Positions 54,146 to 62,702 of a stretch of DNA of 64,000 bases are shown here, piece after piece. The notes beneath the pieces were generated by a model that was not told the DNA's origin, made no database searches, and was given only the letters and a program-made list of their open reading frames with translations. Origin of the DNA: Viridibacterium sp047600765 (lineage in GTDB: Bacteria > Pseudomonadota > Gammaproteobacteria > Burkholderiales > Rhodocyclaceae); assembly GCA_047600765.1 (NCBI GenBank), contig JASGKF010000001.1:682001-746000 (forward strand). Reading direction: 5' to 3'. Numbering within the stretch: position 1 is the first letter of the stretch; each line of letters starts with the position of its first letter. The position numbers and the translations under genes were made by a program.

Positions 54146-54460
54146 CACCACTGGAGCCCCCAGGACTACCTCCGCCTCGTGATGTCCGAAAACATCCACC
54201 GCGGCGAATACCTGCGCCAGAGCTCCAGGATCCAGCAACTCAACATCCCCGCCATCAGCGCCATCCGCGAACGCTACGAACGCGGCATCAAGACCAAGGT
54301 CTTCCGCCCCGGCTTCGACCCGCTCGACATCCACGCCTCCATCTCCGCGATTTGCTTCTTCAACGTCTCCAACCGCCACACATCAGGGTCTGTTGACGCT
54401 CATCTTCAAGCGCGACGGGCGAGTGTCATGGATATGGTGGTGAGGTTTGTGAAAAAGTAG
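54146..54460 (+). pseudogene. Truncated 3' copy of the TetR gene
   Basis: From CACCACTGGAGC the DNA is highly similar to 48908-49241, covering the C-terminal effector domain (HHWSPQDYLRLVMSENIHRGEYLRQSS and KTKVFRPGFDPLDIHASIS). The HTH half is missing. Near 54385 the coding frame drifts relative to the intact copy, with LIFKRD-type sequence shifted and some 40 bases absent. No start or Shine-Dalgarno is evident. The copy is in the same orientation as the parent gene, so the two bracket a 5.2-kb segment. Confidence 0.8.
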
Positions 54461-54551
54461 GGTGGGTTCGGAGCTGATCGATAACCCGCCATTAGATGCG
54501 TGAGGATTTGACGACAGGTTGCTGCGCGCCCTCATCCTACGAGCGCCCAAT

Positions 54552-55424
54552 TCAAGCAAACTGTGTGGCCATTTGCCTATAGCCTTCGATTTGATACCAA
54601 ACGCTTGCCGCCAACGATTCGTAAAGAGCTGCTTTCCAGGAGTTTCGACGGCTGCTTCCGCGCTCTACCAATGCTTTCTGAGTTAATTGCTGGTTCCTTT
54701 CTTCAGGGGTCCCCAGCAAAGTCAAAAGATCGGCGAGTTCAGCTAGTTCACTCGCAGCCTCGATTGAAAATCTTCTAGCCAATCCGAATTCACGAAAGTG
54801 ATTGTGGGTACGCAGAGCCAAATCTTCTGCCCATGCAGCCGGAGGAGCAACATAGAACCGGACACTCACTGGAGTTGATTCGATGATTTCGGCAAACAGC
54901 CAAACATCCTGTTCAATACGGGGCTCCTCAAAGTACGGATGAAGTATTTGGCACTCTTCTCTTGCTTCCATGGCACCCCTGCCACCGTTGCAATCAACGC
55001 ATGCGGGCACCAGATTCGTACACAGCACGGAGAAAGCGGGATAGAGCGCTTTTGAAAGAAAGTGATCAAGCGTGGAAACTTGTCCAAAACCGCAATATGG
55101 GCATTTAGTGTGCGGCGTTTGCGTCATCAATCGATCATAGTAACTTCGGCCTGGCGTACCTCGACCCGCCATATAAGTTGAATAGAGATCAACCAGCTCT
55201 TCTTTTGTCATCGTGGCAATAACTAGCTGCTCTCCGTGTCCCCACGCACTGCGAGGCAACGTAAACAACTGGTTCATGCTAGCAAGAGCGTTGTAGGATC
55301 TGAACGCTTCGAGCATTTCTACTCTCGCCCCCTGCAAGCGACAAGCTAGAAGCTCATCCCTTACTCCACTAACACATACGTCATATACCTCTATTGGATC
55401 CAGCGATATCTGCAGACGTTTCAT
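54552..55424 (-). CDS. HNH nuclease, Septu PtuB-like
   Basis: 290 residues. A zinc-finger HNH core: CPYCG (Cys108, Cys111), STLDHFLSK (Asp120, His121), CTNLVPACVDCN (Asn137, Cys142, Cys145, Asn146), which is the arrangement of PtuB-like HNH proteins. It starts 4 bp inside the ATPase gene (ATGA), so they form one operon. Base composition is clearly lower in GC than neighbours. The pair fits the Septu anti-phage system, where ATPase and HNH act together against phage; it is longer than small PtuB proteins, so it may be a variant. Function is inferred. Confidence 0.75.
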   Translation of the reverse strand: MKRLQISLDPIEVYDVCVSGVRDELLACRLQGARVEMLEAFRSYNALASMNQLFTLPRSAWGHGEQLVIATMTKEELVDLYSTYMAGRGTPGRSYYDRLMTQTPHTKCPYCGFGQVSTLDHFLSKALYPAFSVLCTNLVPACVDCNGGRGAMEAREECQILHPYFEEPRIEQDVWLFAEIIESTPVSVRFYVAPPAAWAEDLALRTHNHFREFGLARRFSIEAASELAELADLLTLLGTPEERNQQLTQKALVERGSSRRNSWKAALYESLAASVWYQIEGYRQMATQFA

Positions 55425-56977
55425 TGCGTCCCCGCCACTGCAGAGACACGCGCCGCAATCATGGCGCGCAAAATCGCCTGTGCCTCAAACCCAAGACTCC
55501 CAGCGTAAGCATTCAAAATCTCGTCAAACGTAGCTCCTTCATTCACAGCCTGCTGCAGCAACTCATGAAATCCTGACCTAGCGACCTCCAACCCGAAAAT
55601 ATCGCGCGTCAGGACTCCTACATTCTCACCAAATGTCTCTCGATCCGGACGATCTGACCGGCCTTCAGAGCGACGACGAGACAGAATCCATACGCAAGAA
55701 CGTGGTACTTCTTGAACAACCACTGGTGAATGAGTTGCGATGATTGCGACGCCGTTTCTGTCATGAAGAAGATCGGAAACAGCGCGGGTAAATGCAGAAA
55801 GAAGCGGGGGATGAAGATGACTTTCAGGCTCATCCATCAAGACCAATGTTTTTTCTTCTACAGTGTCGACTAGCTTGGTGATGGTCAGCAAGACTATCGA
55901 GTGACCCGAGCTCATAAGCCTAAATTGATTGCGGGCAATCCGCTCCGCGCTATTCCAATCCGTGTGCGCCAGCTGCCCAAGCGACATGTCCGCAAAGTTG
56001 GTGTCGGACTCGAGCCGCGAAATGGCGGTCAGCCAACGATTGCGTTTGCTTGCTTGGCTCAAACAGGACTGCAGGCTGTCAATGAAATCGTTAGCAAGAT
56101 CCTCCTCCGTTTTAGGCGGCAGGTCTTGGTTGCCAGTACGCGCTCGTTTCATGCCTATGTAAAAGTAGGCAACACCGCGACTGCGATCCGGTTGGTCAGC
56201 AGGAGGAATGAACGCATCAAAAGCACTAAAGGACACTGAAACAACGCTACTGAAATAGTCGGCAGGAAGAAGTCGAGAGACAAACGGGATGTCGACATAG
56301 AAACGAGCACGAAGTGTCTGACCTGCCGGGGCAACCACTGCGCTGACCATGTTATTTAGCAAGGTGGTCTTACCAACTCCGTTTCTCCCAATCAGCACAT
56401 GCACATTTGTTGGTGGCTTAGAGAGCGGAATCACAGAAAAGTCCAATGAGACTTCAGCATGTTGGTCGTCCCCTGGATCGCGAAAGGAAAATTGAAATGC
56501 GGTAAGTGCAGCAAGACCTTGCAGCACCCGCCGAAATTGACCGTGAATAGCAGAGAGACTCACTCCCCGCATCAGCGATGTCTGGAATACCTCCTCATTC
56601 ATTGCCGTCGTAAGGCATGCATCACTTGCAGCAACATCTTGCAGTGCCCCCAAGACCTCGTCTCGCACATCGGAAGTGACAACGGTTGAGAGATTCCGGT
56701 AATAGTCAACGTCCTGCCCTAGCGAAAACCATCCCTCCATCAAACGCGAAAATGAGCCCTCCGAGAAAGCTGTACGCGTCCATCCATGTCTTTGTCCTAC
56801 ATAACCGATTTTGACTGATCCAATCTCAATCCGATTTCCATCCTCTCCACACCAAGAGGCATGGAATAAGGTCTTGTAGGAATAGTCATCCCAATTATCC
56901 GCGGCTAGGATTACGGTGTTGTAAAGGGGGGTGGAAAGCCTATCTCCACGATTAAGAACAAGAAAACTTATCGTCAT
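55421..56977 (-). CDS. AAA/ABC-type ATPase, Septu PtuA-like
   Basis: 518 residues. Walker A GRNGVGKTT at 197-205, an ABC-like signature MSSGHS at 355-360, Walker B LVLMDEPESHLHP at 378-390 and the H-loop ATHSP at 414-418 followed by VVVQEVPRSCVWIL, a PtuA/OLD-like ending. About 190 N-terminal residues before Walker A have no obvious match. It precedes the HNH gene by a 4-bp overlap. Lower GC and unusual codon use suggest horizontal gain. Best call is the Septu sensor ATPase; an OLD-type relative is the alternative. Confidence 0.78.
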   Translation of the reverse strand: MTISFLVLNRGDRLSTPLYNTVILAADNWDDYSYKTLFHASWCGEDGNRIEIGSVKIGYVGQRHGWTRTAFSEGSFSRLMEGWFSLGQDVDYYRNLSTVVTSDVRDEVLGALQDVAASDACLTTAMNEEVFQTSLMRGVSLSAIHGQFRRVLQGLAALTAFQFSFRDPGDDQHAEVSLDFSVIPLSKPPTNVHVLIGRNGVGKTTLLNNMVSAVVAPAGQTLRARFYVDIPFVSRLLPADYFSSVVSVSFSAFDAFIPPADQPDRSRGVAYFYIGMKRARTGNQDLPPKTEEDLANDFIDSLQSCLSQASKRNRWLTAISRLESDTNFADMSLGQLAHTDWNSAERIARNQFRLMSSGHSIVLLTITKLVDTVEEKTLVLMDEPESHLHPPLLSAFTRAVSDLLHDRNGVAIIATHSPVVVQEVPRSCVWILSRRRSEGRSDRPDRETFGENVGVLTRDIFGLEVARSGFHELLQQAVNEGATFDEILNAYAGSLGFEAQAILRAMIAARVSAVAGTQ

Positions 56978-57206
56978 GCTTCACCATAATTTCTGAGCTA
57001 TTGTGAAACGCCACCCGGTCATTCTGACAATAAAAGACATATGCCTTTTATATAAACCGAACCATCAAAACCGCCTCGTCAAGTGACACACTTACCTGAT
57101 ACAGAAAGAGTTCATTGATTGCATAAAGATTTAAATACACGACACGGGTCAGATCTTGCAACACGACATCCCAGCCGAACCACAAGCGTGTAGCGTCAAT
57201 ACTCCA

Positions 57207-58550
57207 CTACCCCAACCGCCCAACCCGCCCCGCTGCTGTCTCCACACTCGCCCCCAGCGCCCCCACACACGCCCCAAACCGCACACTGATGCCACTCGCC
57301 CCCCGAACACGGCCCAGGAAATCCCGTGCCAGGGCTGCAGCCTGCCGCCACACATCCGCCGCAATGTCGCCACGTAACTGAACCTCGCCCAGCGCATCGG
57401 GCAGGCCTCCGCCGCTGCGGGGAGCGAAGGCCATGGCGGTCATGTCGTAAGCGGGAGCCAGGGCGTAGGGGCGGCCGCTATCGTTGGTAAAGCTGAGGTT
57501 GCCGGCGTGCATGTCGGTGTTGCCGATGAGGCTGCCGAAGGCCCACAGGAGGGCGGCGCCGGTGGCGGCGTCGCGGGTGATGACGCGGGCATCGGCGAGG
57601 CGTAGGGCGATGGCGGGCCAACCACCGGTGCCGGCGCCGACGAATTCGGCATCGAGCGCCCCTAACGAAAAGAGCGCATGGCGGCCGTGGGCGCCGGCAC
57701 GGTCGAAGCGTTCGACTTCGAGGAAGCGCTGGCCGTTGGCGTCGATGAGGCGGCTGCGTGCGGCGGGGATGCCGGCGGCGTGCAGGGTTTCGAGCGCGAG
57801 GTGTTCGACGAGCAGCAGGTCGCGCCAGCGTTCGCTGACGGGGCTGTCTTCGGCTTCGCTGAACTTGACGATCACATGTCGGGGGCCGTTCGCTGTCTCG
57901 GCACAGGCGGTGAACTTGGGTTGCTCGCCGCCCGCCGAGGAGCCGGCCTGTTCGCCCTGCGCAGCTTCGCGCGCGAGGCGGGGGTAGGCGCTGGCCTTGT
58001 CGGCCGGGGCAATGGGCGTGATGGCGGCACTGGCGAGGAAGTGTTCGCGCGCGGCTTCGCCGAGCAGCAGATTGCCGGGCAGGTCGTGGCCGTGGGTGAG
58101 CAGAGCGCGCAGGACGTGGGTGTCGGTCCAGTCCGGCAGGCGCGCAGGCAGGCCGAGCGCAGCGCCGTGGCGGGCGGCGTAAGCGCGGCCAAGGTAGCCA
58201 GCGGGGCGCATGTCGGCCAGCCACCAGGGCAGGCCATCGCTGTGCAGGGTGGCGCCACCTTCCTCGCGCATCACGAAGCCTTCGGGGCGCACAGGCACAA
58301 GGGTGCCCAGGCGGTGCAGCAGGCCCTGGGCGTCAACGCGGTGAACGGGCATGTCGGGCAGGCCGCGCTGGGTGTCGCGCAGGGTGTACTGAATTGATCG
58401 ACTAGCGCCGATGCGCACCACCTCATCACCCAGCGCAACGATGCCGCGCGACAGCGTTGGCTGACTTATTCCAATACTTTCAGTCAGTTGGTGAACATTG
58501 CGCGGGCCTGCGGCGAGCTGGGCACGGATGTTTTCTGCGCTCGAAGACAT
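57207..58550 (-). CDS. yjjJ: HipA-family kinase with fused N-terminal HTH (YjjJ type)
   Basis: 447 residues. An N-terminal winged-helix segment (SSSAENIRAQLAAGPRNVHQLTESIGISQPTLSRGIVALGDEVVRIGASRSIQYTL) is followed by a HipA-like kinase: GGEQPKFTA (Gly-loop), VIVKFSE, LEVERFDR, the catalytic SLIGNTDMHAGNLSF and the metal motif APAYDMTAMAF. This is the layout of E. coli YjjJ, where DNA-binding and kinase parts are in one chain and no HipB partner is needed. Three direct TGAATTGAT copies lie just upstream. The open frame extends to 58682, but the ATG at 58550 fits best. Confidence 0.85.
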   Translation of the reverse strand: MSSSAENIRAQLAAGPRNVHQLTESIGISQPTLSRGIVALGDEVVRIGASRSIQYTLRDTQRGLPDMPVHRVDAQGLLHRLGTLVPVRPEGFVMREEGGATLHSDGLPWWLADMRPAGYLGRAYAARHGAALGLPARLPDWTDTHVLRALLTHGHDLPGNLLLGEAAREHFLASAAITPIAPADKASAYPRLAREAAQGEQAGSSAGGEQPKFTACAETANGPRHVIVKFSEAEDSPVSERWRDLLLVEHLALETLHAAGIPAARSRLIDANGQRFLEVERFDRAGAHGRHALFSLGALDAEFVGAGTGGWPAIALRLADARVITRDAATGAALLWAFGSLIGNTDMHAGNLSFTNDSGRPYALAPAYDMTAMAFAPRSGGGLPDALGEVQLRGDIAADVWRQAAALARDFLGRVRGASGISVRFGACVGALGASVETAAGRVGRLG

Positions 58551-58555
58551 TGCAG

Positions 58556-58587
58556 TGAATTGATTTATGAATTGATAATGAATTGAT
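58556..58587. repeat. Three TGAATTGAT direct repeats upstream of yjjJ
   Basis: Copies at 58556-58564, 58568-58576 and 58579-58587; a fourth lies inside the coding region at 58390-58398. They are candidate binding sites for the fused HTH. Confidence 0.65.
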
Positions 58588-58784
58588 ACTAGTGCAAACA
58601 GGGACAAAAGCCCACCCTCGCGCACTGCCCTGCCCCTCCCCGGGAAATCCCGTATATCCGCAAAACTAACCAGTTCGTACATTTCAACAAACGAGGCTGA
58701 GCACGAAGCTGCAAATGCGTGTTCCAGCTATCGAAAGATCGGCCCATCGAGGCCGCACAGATACCCGACAGGAGACCGAAGTAA

Positions 58785-59318
58785 ATGCTCGACCGAGTGA
58801 TAGAAACCTATTGCCGCTGGCTGGACTGGCTGCTGGCCGCGATGCTGGCCACGATGGTGGTGCTGGTGTTCGGCAATGTGGTGCTGCGCTATGCCTTCAA
58901 CTCCGGAATCATCCTGTCGGAAGAGCTGTCGCGCTGGTTGTTCGTGTGGCTCACCTTCCTCGGCTCGGTGGTGGCGCTCAAGGAGCGTCGTCACCTGGGC
59001 ACCGATTTCGTGGTCAACGCCCTGCCCCGCTTTGGCAAGAAGCTGTGTCTGGGTGTGGGCTATGTGTTGATGCTGGGCGCGTGCGGGGTGTTGTTTCACG
59101 GTGCGCTGACGCAGACGAAGATCAACATGGGCACCACGAGCGCGGTGATGGAGGCGCCGGTGGCGTGGTTCTATGCGTCGGGCATGGTGTTCGCGGTGCT
59201 GGCGTCGCTGATCTTGCTGCGTGACCTGATCCGCCTGCTCAGCGGCAAGCTGGGCGACGACGAGCTGGTGATGATCCAGGAGTCCGAAGACCTGCCGCAT
59301 GCCGGCAGTGGTCGCTGA
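58785..59318 (+). CDS. TRAP transporter small membrane subunit (DctQ), second system
   Basis: 177 residues with four helices, for example LAAMLATMVVLVFGNVVLRYAFN and SEELSRWLFVWLTFLGSVVALKE, which is the DctQ core. ATG at 58785; AGGAG is ten bases upstream. It is first in a six-gene run reaching beyond the window. Its context suggests a quinate- or shikimate-type substrate. Confidence 0.92.
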   Translation: MLDRVIETYCRWLDWLLAAMLATMVVLVFGNVVLRYAFNSGIILSEELSRWLFVWLTFLGSVVALKERRHLGTDFVVNALPRFGKKLCLGVGYVLMLGACGVLFHGALTQTKINMGTTSAVMEAPVAWFYASGMVFAVLASLILLRDLIRLLSGKLGDDELVMIQESEDLPHAGSGR

Positions 59319-59330
59319 GGGGGCGCGCAG

Positions 59331-60614
59331 ATGACTATCGCGATCTTCATCGGCTCCCTGCTGCTGGTCATGGCCATCGGTGTGCCCATCGCTTTCGCGC
59401 TGCTGCTGTGTGGCATGGCGATGATGTGGCAGCTGGGCTTGCTGGATCCGCAGATCCTGGCGCAGAACGTCATCGACGGCGCCAACAGTTTTCCGTTGCT
59501 GGCGGTGCCGTTCTTCATGCTGGCGGGCGAGATCATGAATGCGGGCGGGCTGTCGCGCCGCATCGTCAATCTCGCTCTCGCATTGGTCGGCCACATCCGT
59601 GGCGGGCTGGGTTACGTGACCATTGTGGCGGCCTGCATCATGGCGGCGCTGTCGGGCTCGGCGGTGGCAGACGCGGCCGCGCTGGGCGCGCTGTTGCTGC
59701 CGATGATGGTGGCTGCGGGGCACGACCGCGCGCGCGCCGCGGGGCTGATCTCGTCGGCGAGCATCATCGCGCCGGTGATTCCGCCGAGCATCGCGTTCGT
59801 GATCTTCGGCGTGGCGGGCAATGTGTCGATCACCAAGCTTTTCCTCGCCGGCATCGTGCCGGGGCTGATGCTGGGTGCGGCGCTGTGGGTGACGTGGTGG
59901 TGGGTGAGCCGTCGCGAAGCGGTGGAGCCGCCGCCGCGCCGCACGCGTGGCGAGGTGATGAAGGCACTGCGCGAATCGACCTGGGCGCTGGTGCTGCCGA
60001 TGATCGTGCTGTTCGGTTTGAAGTTCGGCGTGTTCACGCCGACCGAGGCGGCCGTGGTCGCGGCGGTGTATGCGCTGCTGGTCTCCACGCTGGTGTATGG
60101 CGAGCTGAAGCTGCGCGACCTGGTGCCGCTGTTCGTCACTGCGGCGAAGACCAGCGCGGTGATCATGCTGCTGGTGGCGGGGTCGATGGTCACGGCCTGG
60201 CTGATCACGGTGGCGCAGTTGCCGGCACAGGTCATCAGTCTGCTCGAACCGCTGCTCGACAGCCCGCGCCTGCTGATGGCCGCGATCATGATCCTGGTGA
60301 TCATCGTCGGCACGGCGCTGGATCTCTCGCCGACCATCTTGCTGCTCACACCTGTGCTGGTGCCGGTAGTGAAGGCCGCTGGCATCGACCCGGTGTACTT
60401 CGGCGTGCTGTTCGTCATCAACAACGCCATCGGCCTGATCACGCCGCCCGTGGGCACCGTGCTCAACACGGTGGCCGGTGTCGGCAATGTGAAGCTCGAT
60501 GAAGTCACGCGCGGCGTGCTGCCTTTCATGCTGGCGCAGTTCGCGGTGATGTTCCTGCTCGTGCTGTTCCCGGATCTGGTCATGGTGCCGGCGCGCTGGC
60601 TGTATGCGCCATGA
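59331..60614 (+). CDS. TRAP transporter large membrane subunit (DctM), second system
   Basis: 427 residues, about twelve helices. MAALSGSAVADAAALGALLLPMMVAAGHDRARAAGLISSASIIAPVIPPSIAFVIFG and NNAIGLITPPVGTVLNTVAGVG are DctM motifs. It begins 12 bp after dctQ. Ion-coupled import of an organic acid is the family role. Confidence 0.93.
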   Translation: MTIAIFIGSLLLVMAIGVPIAFALLLCGMAMMWQLGLLDPQILAQNVIDGANSFPLLAVPFFMLAGEIMNAGGLSRRIVNLALALVGHIRGGLGYVTIVAACIMAALSGSAVADAAALGALLLPMMVAAGHDRARAAGLISSASIIAPVIPPSIAFVIFGVAGNVSITKLFLAGIVPGLMLGAALWVTWWWVSRREAVEPPPRRTRGEVMKALRESTWALVLPMIVLFGLKFGVFTPTEAAVVAAVYALLVSTLVYGELKLRDLVPLFVTAAKTSAVIMLLVAGSMVTAWLITVAQLPAQVISLLEPLLDSPRLLMAAIMILVIIVGTALDLSPTILLLTPVLVPVVKAAGIDPVYFGVLFVINNAIGLITPPVGTVLNTVAGVGNVKLDEVTRGVLPFMLAQFAVMFLLVLFPDLVMVPARWLYAP

Positions 60615-60713
60615 GGTCGGCACCCTGACATTTTGATAACGCGCGGGGCGTGCCGTGTACGCCACACCCTGTGCCCACAAGTTTGCGTACGCACCCACCC
60701 ACGGAGACGAATC

Positions 60714-61727
60714 ATGAGAAAACTGCTACTGAACACAATGACTGCGCTGCTGGCAGTTGGCAGCATTGCCAGCGCCGGCAGCGCTGTGGCACAGGAGATC
60801 CGCGAGCAGAGCTTCAAGGTCTCGCAGGCCAACCCCAAGGGGCATCCGCTGGTGACGGGTGCCGAGAAGTTTGCCGAGCTCGTCGCTGCGAAGTCCGGCG
60901 GCAAGATGAAGCTCAACCTCTTCCCCGGTGGCACGCTGGGCAGTGATGCCGCCAGCGTGAGCGCGCTGCAGGGCGGCACCATCGAGATCGTGGTGCTCAA
61001 CTCGGGCATCCTCGCCGCACAGGTGAAGGACTTCGAGATCTATGACTTCCCCTTCCTGTTCGCCGATGGCAAGGAAGCGGACGCCGTGGTCGACGGCCCG
61101 CTGGGCCAGAAGCTGCACGCCAAGCTGGCTGACAAGGGCATCGTCGGCCTCGCGTACTGGGAGCTGGGCTTCCGCCAGATGACCAACAGCAAGCGCGCCA
61201 TCACCAAGGTGGAAGACATTGCGGGCCTGAAGCTGCGCGTGATTCCGAACGCGATCAACGTCGACTGGGTCAAGGCACTCGACGCCAACCCCACGCCGCT
61301 GGCCTTCACCGAGCTGTATGCCGCGCTGGAGCAGAAAGCCGTCGACGGCCAAGAGAACCCGCTCAGCGTAATCCTCGCCAACAAGTTCGCCGAGGTGCAG
61401 AAGTTCGCAACGCTGACCAACCACCAGTACAACCCGCAATCGGTGATCTTCAGCAAGAAGGTGTGGGACGGCCTCAACGCGGCGGAACGCAAGGTGCTGC
61501 AGGACTCTGCCAATGAGGCTGCCAAGTACCAGCGCCAGGTGTCGCGTGAAGCGGCTACCAGCACCGCGAACCAGTTGAAGGCTGCCGGCATGCAGATCAG
61601 CGAGTTCTCGCCGGCTGAAGTGGCGAAGCTGCGCGAGCGCATGAAGCCGGTGATCGACAAGCATGGTGCCGGGATTCCGGACACGGTGAAGGAGATGCTG
61701 GCGGAGTTGGCTAAGTTGCGTAAGTAA
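60714..61727 (+). CDS. TRAP transporter substrate-binding protein (DctP), second system
   Basis: 337 residues. A signal peptide ends near AVAQ (residue 27), then a DctP fold: LFPGGTLGSDAASVSALQGGTIEIVVLNSGILA, LGFRQMTNSKRAITKVEDIAGLKLRVIPNAINVDWVKALDANPTPLAFTELYAALEQKAVDGQENPLSVI. The RVIP Arg binds the carboxylate of the ligand. The frame is intact, unlike the DctP at 45 kb. Confidence 0.93.
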   Translation: MRKLLLNTMTALLAVGSIASAGSAVAQEIREQSFKVSQANPKGHPLVTGAEKFAELVAAKSGGKMKLNLFPGGTLGSDAASVSALQGGTIEIVVLNSGILAAQVKDFEIYDFPFLFADGKEADAVVDGPLGQKLHAKLADKGIVGLAYWELGFRQMTNSKRAITKVEDIAGLKLRVIPNAINVDWVKALDANPTPLAFTELYAALEQKAVDGQENPLSVILANKFAEVQKFATLTNHQYNPQSVIFSKKVWDGLNAAERKVLQDSANEAAKYQRQVSREAATSTANQLKAAGMQISEFSPAEVAKLRERMKPVIDKHGAGIPDTVKEMLAELAKLRK

Positions 61728-61733
61728 TCAGAT

Positions 61734-61815
61734 CGTCATTCCCGCGCAGGCGGGAATCCAGTGACTTTGCAGCGGTTGTTAACGTCGCTGGATTCCCGCC
61801 TTCGCGGGAATGACG
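61734..61815. repeat. Dispersed CGTCATTCCCGCG-type palindromic repeat (second copy)
   Basis: CGTCATTCCCGCGCAGGCGGGAATCCAG inverted against CTGGATTCCCGCCTTCGCGGGAATGACG; the same termini as at 34285-34458. Confidence 0.85.
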
Positions 61816-61850
61816 GACTCTCGGCTAGAGATCACACAGGCACACCCACC

Positions 61851-62684
61851 ATGATCCGCGGCAGCACATCGCTCATCGCACACATCGGCTTCCCGACGCA
61901 CACCTTCAAGTCGCCGATGATCTACAACCCGTACTTCGAAGACGCGGGCATCGACGCCGTCGTCGTGCCCATGGGTTGCCAGGGGCCGGACTACGCGCCG
62001 CTGCTGCGCAGCCTGTTCTCGCTCACCAACATCTGCGGCGCGCTGATCACCATGCCGCACAAGATCGCCACGCTGAATCTCGTCGACACCGCCTCCCCCG
62101 TCGCACGCATCGCTGGCGCCTGCAATGCCGTGCGACGCGAAGCCGATGGGAAATTGCATGGCGACATGTTCGATGGCGAGGGCTTTGTGCGCGGGGTGCG
62201 CAGCAAGGGCCTGGAACTGAGGAGCAAGCGGGCGCTGGTCATTGGTTGCGGTGGCGTGGGCTCTGCCATTGCCGCTTCACTCGCGGCTGCGCGCGTCAGC
62301 CACATCACGCTGTTCGATGCACAACAACACGCGGCCGCTGCACTGGCGACACGCTTGCTGCAGTACTACGGCGACGTGCAGGTCGTGACCGGCAGCAACG
62401 ACCCCGAAGGTTTCGACCTGGTGGTGAATGCCTCGCCGCTGGGCATGAATGACGACGACCCGCTGCCACTCGACATGGCGCGCCTCGACCCCAAGACTTT
62501 TGTCGGCGAGGTGGTCATGAAGAACGAGATGACGCCTTTCCTGCAGCAGGCGCTGGCGCGTGGCTGCGCGGTGCAGGTGGGCGCAGACATGCTGTTCGAG
62601 CAGATCCCTGCCTATCTCGAATTCTTCGGCCTGCCCGTCACCACGCCGGACAGGCTGCGCGCCGTGGCGCGTATCGATTACTAG
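61851..62684 (+). CDS. Shikimate dehydrogenase-family protein
   Basis: 277 residues. The N-terminal substrate region HIGFPTHTFKSPMIYNPYF and ITMPHKIATLNLVD match the AroE fold (SxS replaced by FKSPMIYN), and the Rossmann motif VIGCGGVGSAIAASL is near residue 127, followed by VNASPLGMN. It likely interconverts shikimate or quinate with the 3-dehydro form using NAD(P). The catabolic TRAP/dehydratase context favours a QuiB-like role over biosynthesis. A distinct biosynthetic aroE would be expected elsewhere. Confidence 0.85.
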   Translation: MIRGSTSLIAHIGFPTHTFKSPMIYNPYFEDAGIDAVVVPMGCQGPDYAPLLRSLFSLTNICGALITMPHKIATLNLVDTASPVARIAGACNAVRREADGKLHGDMFDGEGFVRGVRSKGLELRSKRALVIGCGGVGSAIAASLAAARVSHITLFDAQQHAAAALATRLLQYYGDVQVVTGSNDPEGFDLVVNASPLGMNDDDPLPLDMARLDPKTFVGEVVMKNEMTPFLQQALARGCAVQVGADMLFEQIPAYLEFFGLPVTTPDRLRAVARIDY

Positions 62685-62702
62685 GATTACCAGGAGAGTG
62701 CG

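Noticed and set aside
54083..54460. A second functional TetR regulator
   Set aside because: Only the effector domain remains; the HTH is missing and the end is scrambled relative to the intact copy.
58728..60698. A 656-codon frame opposite the second dctQM genes
   Set aside because: Extremely His/Arg/Gln-rich antisense sequence typical of GC-rich shadows.
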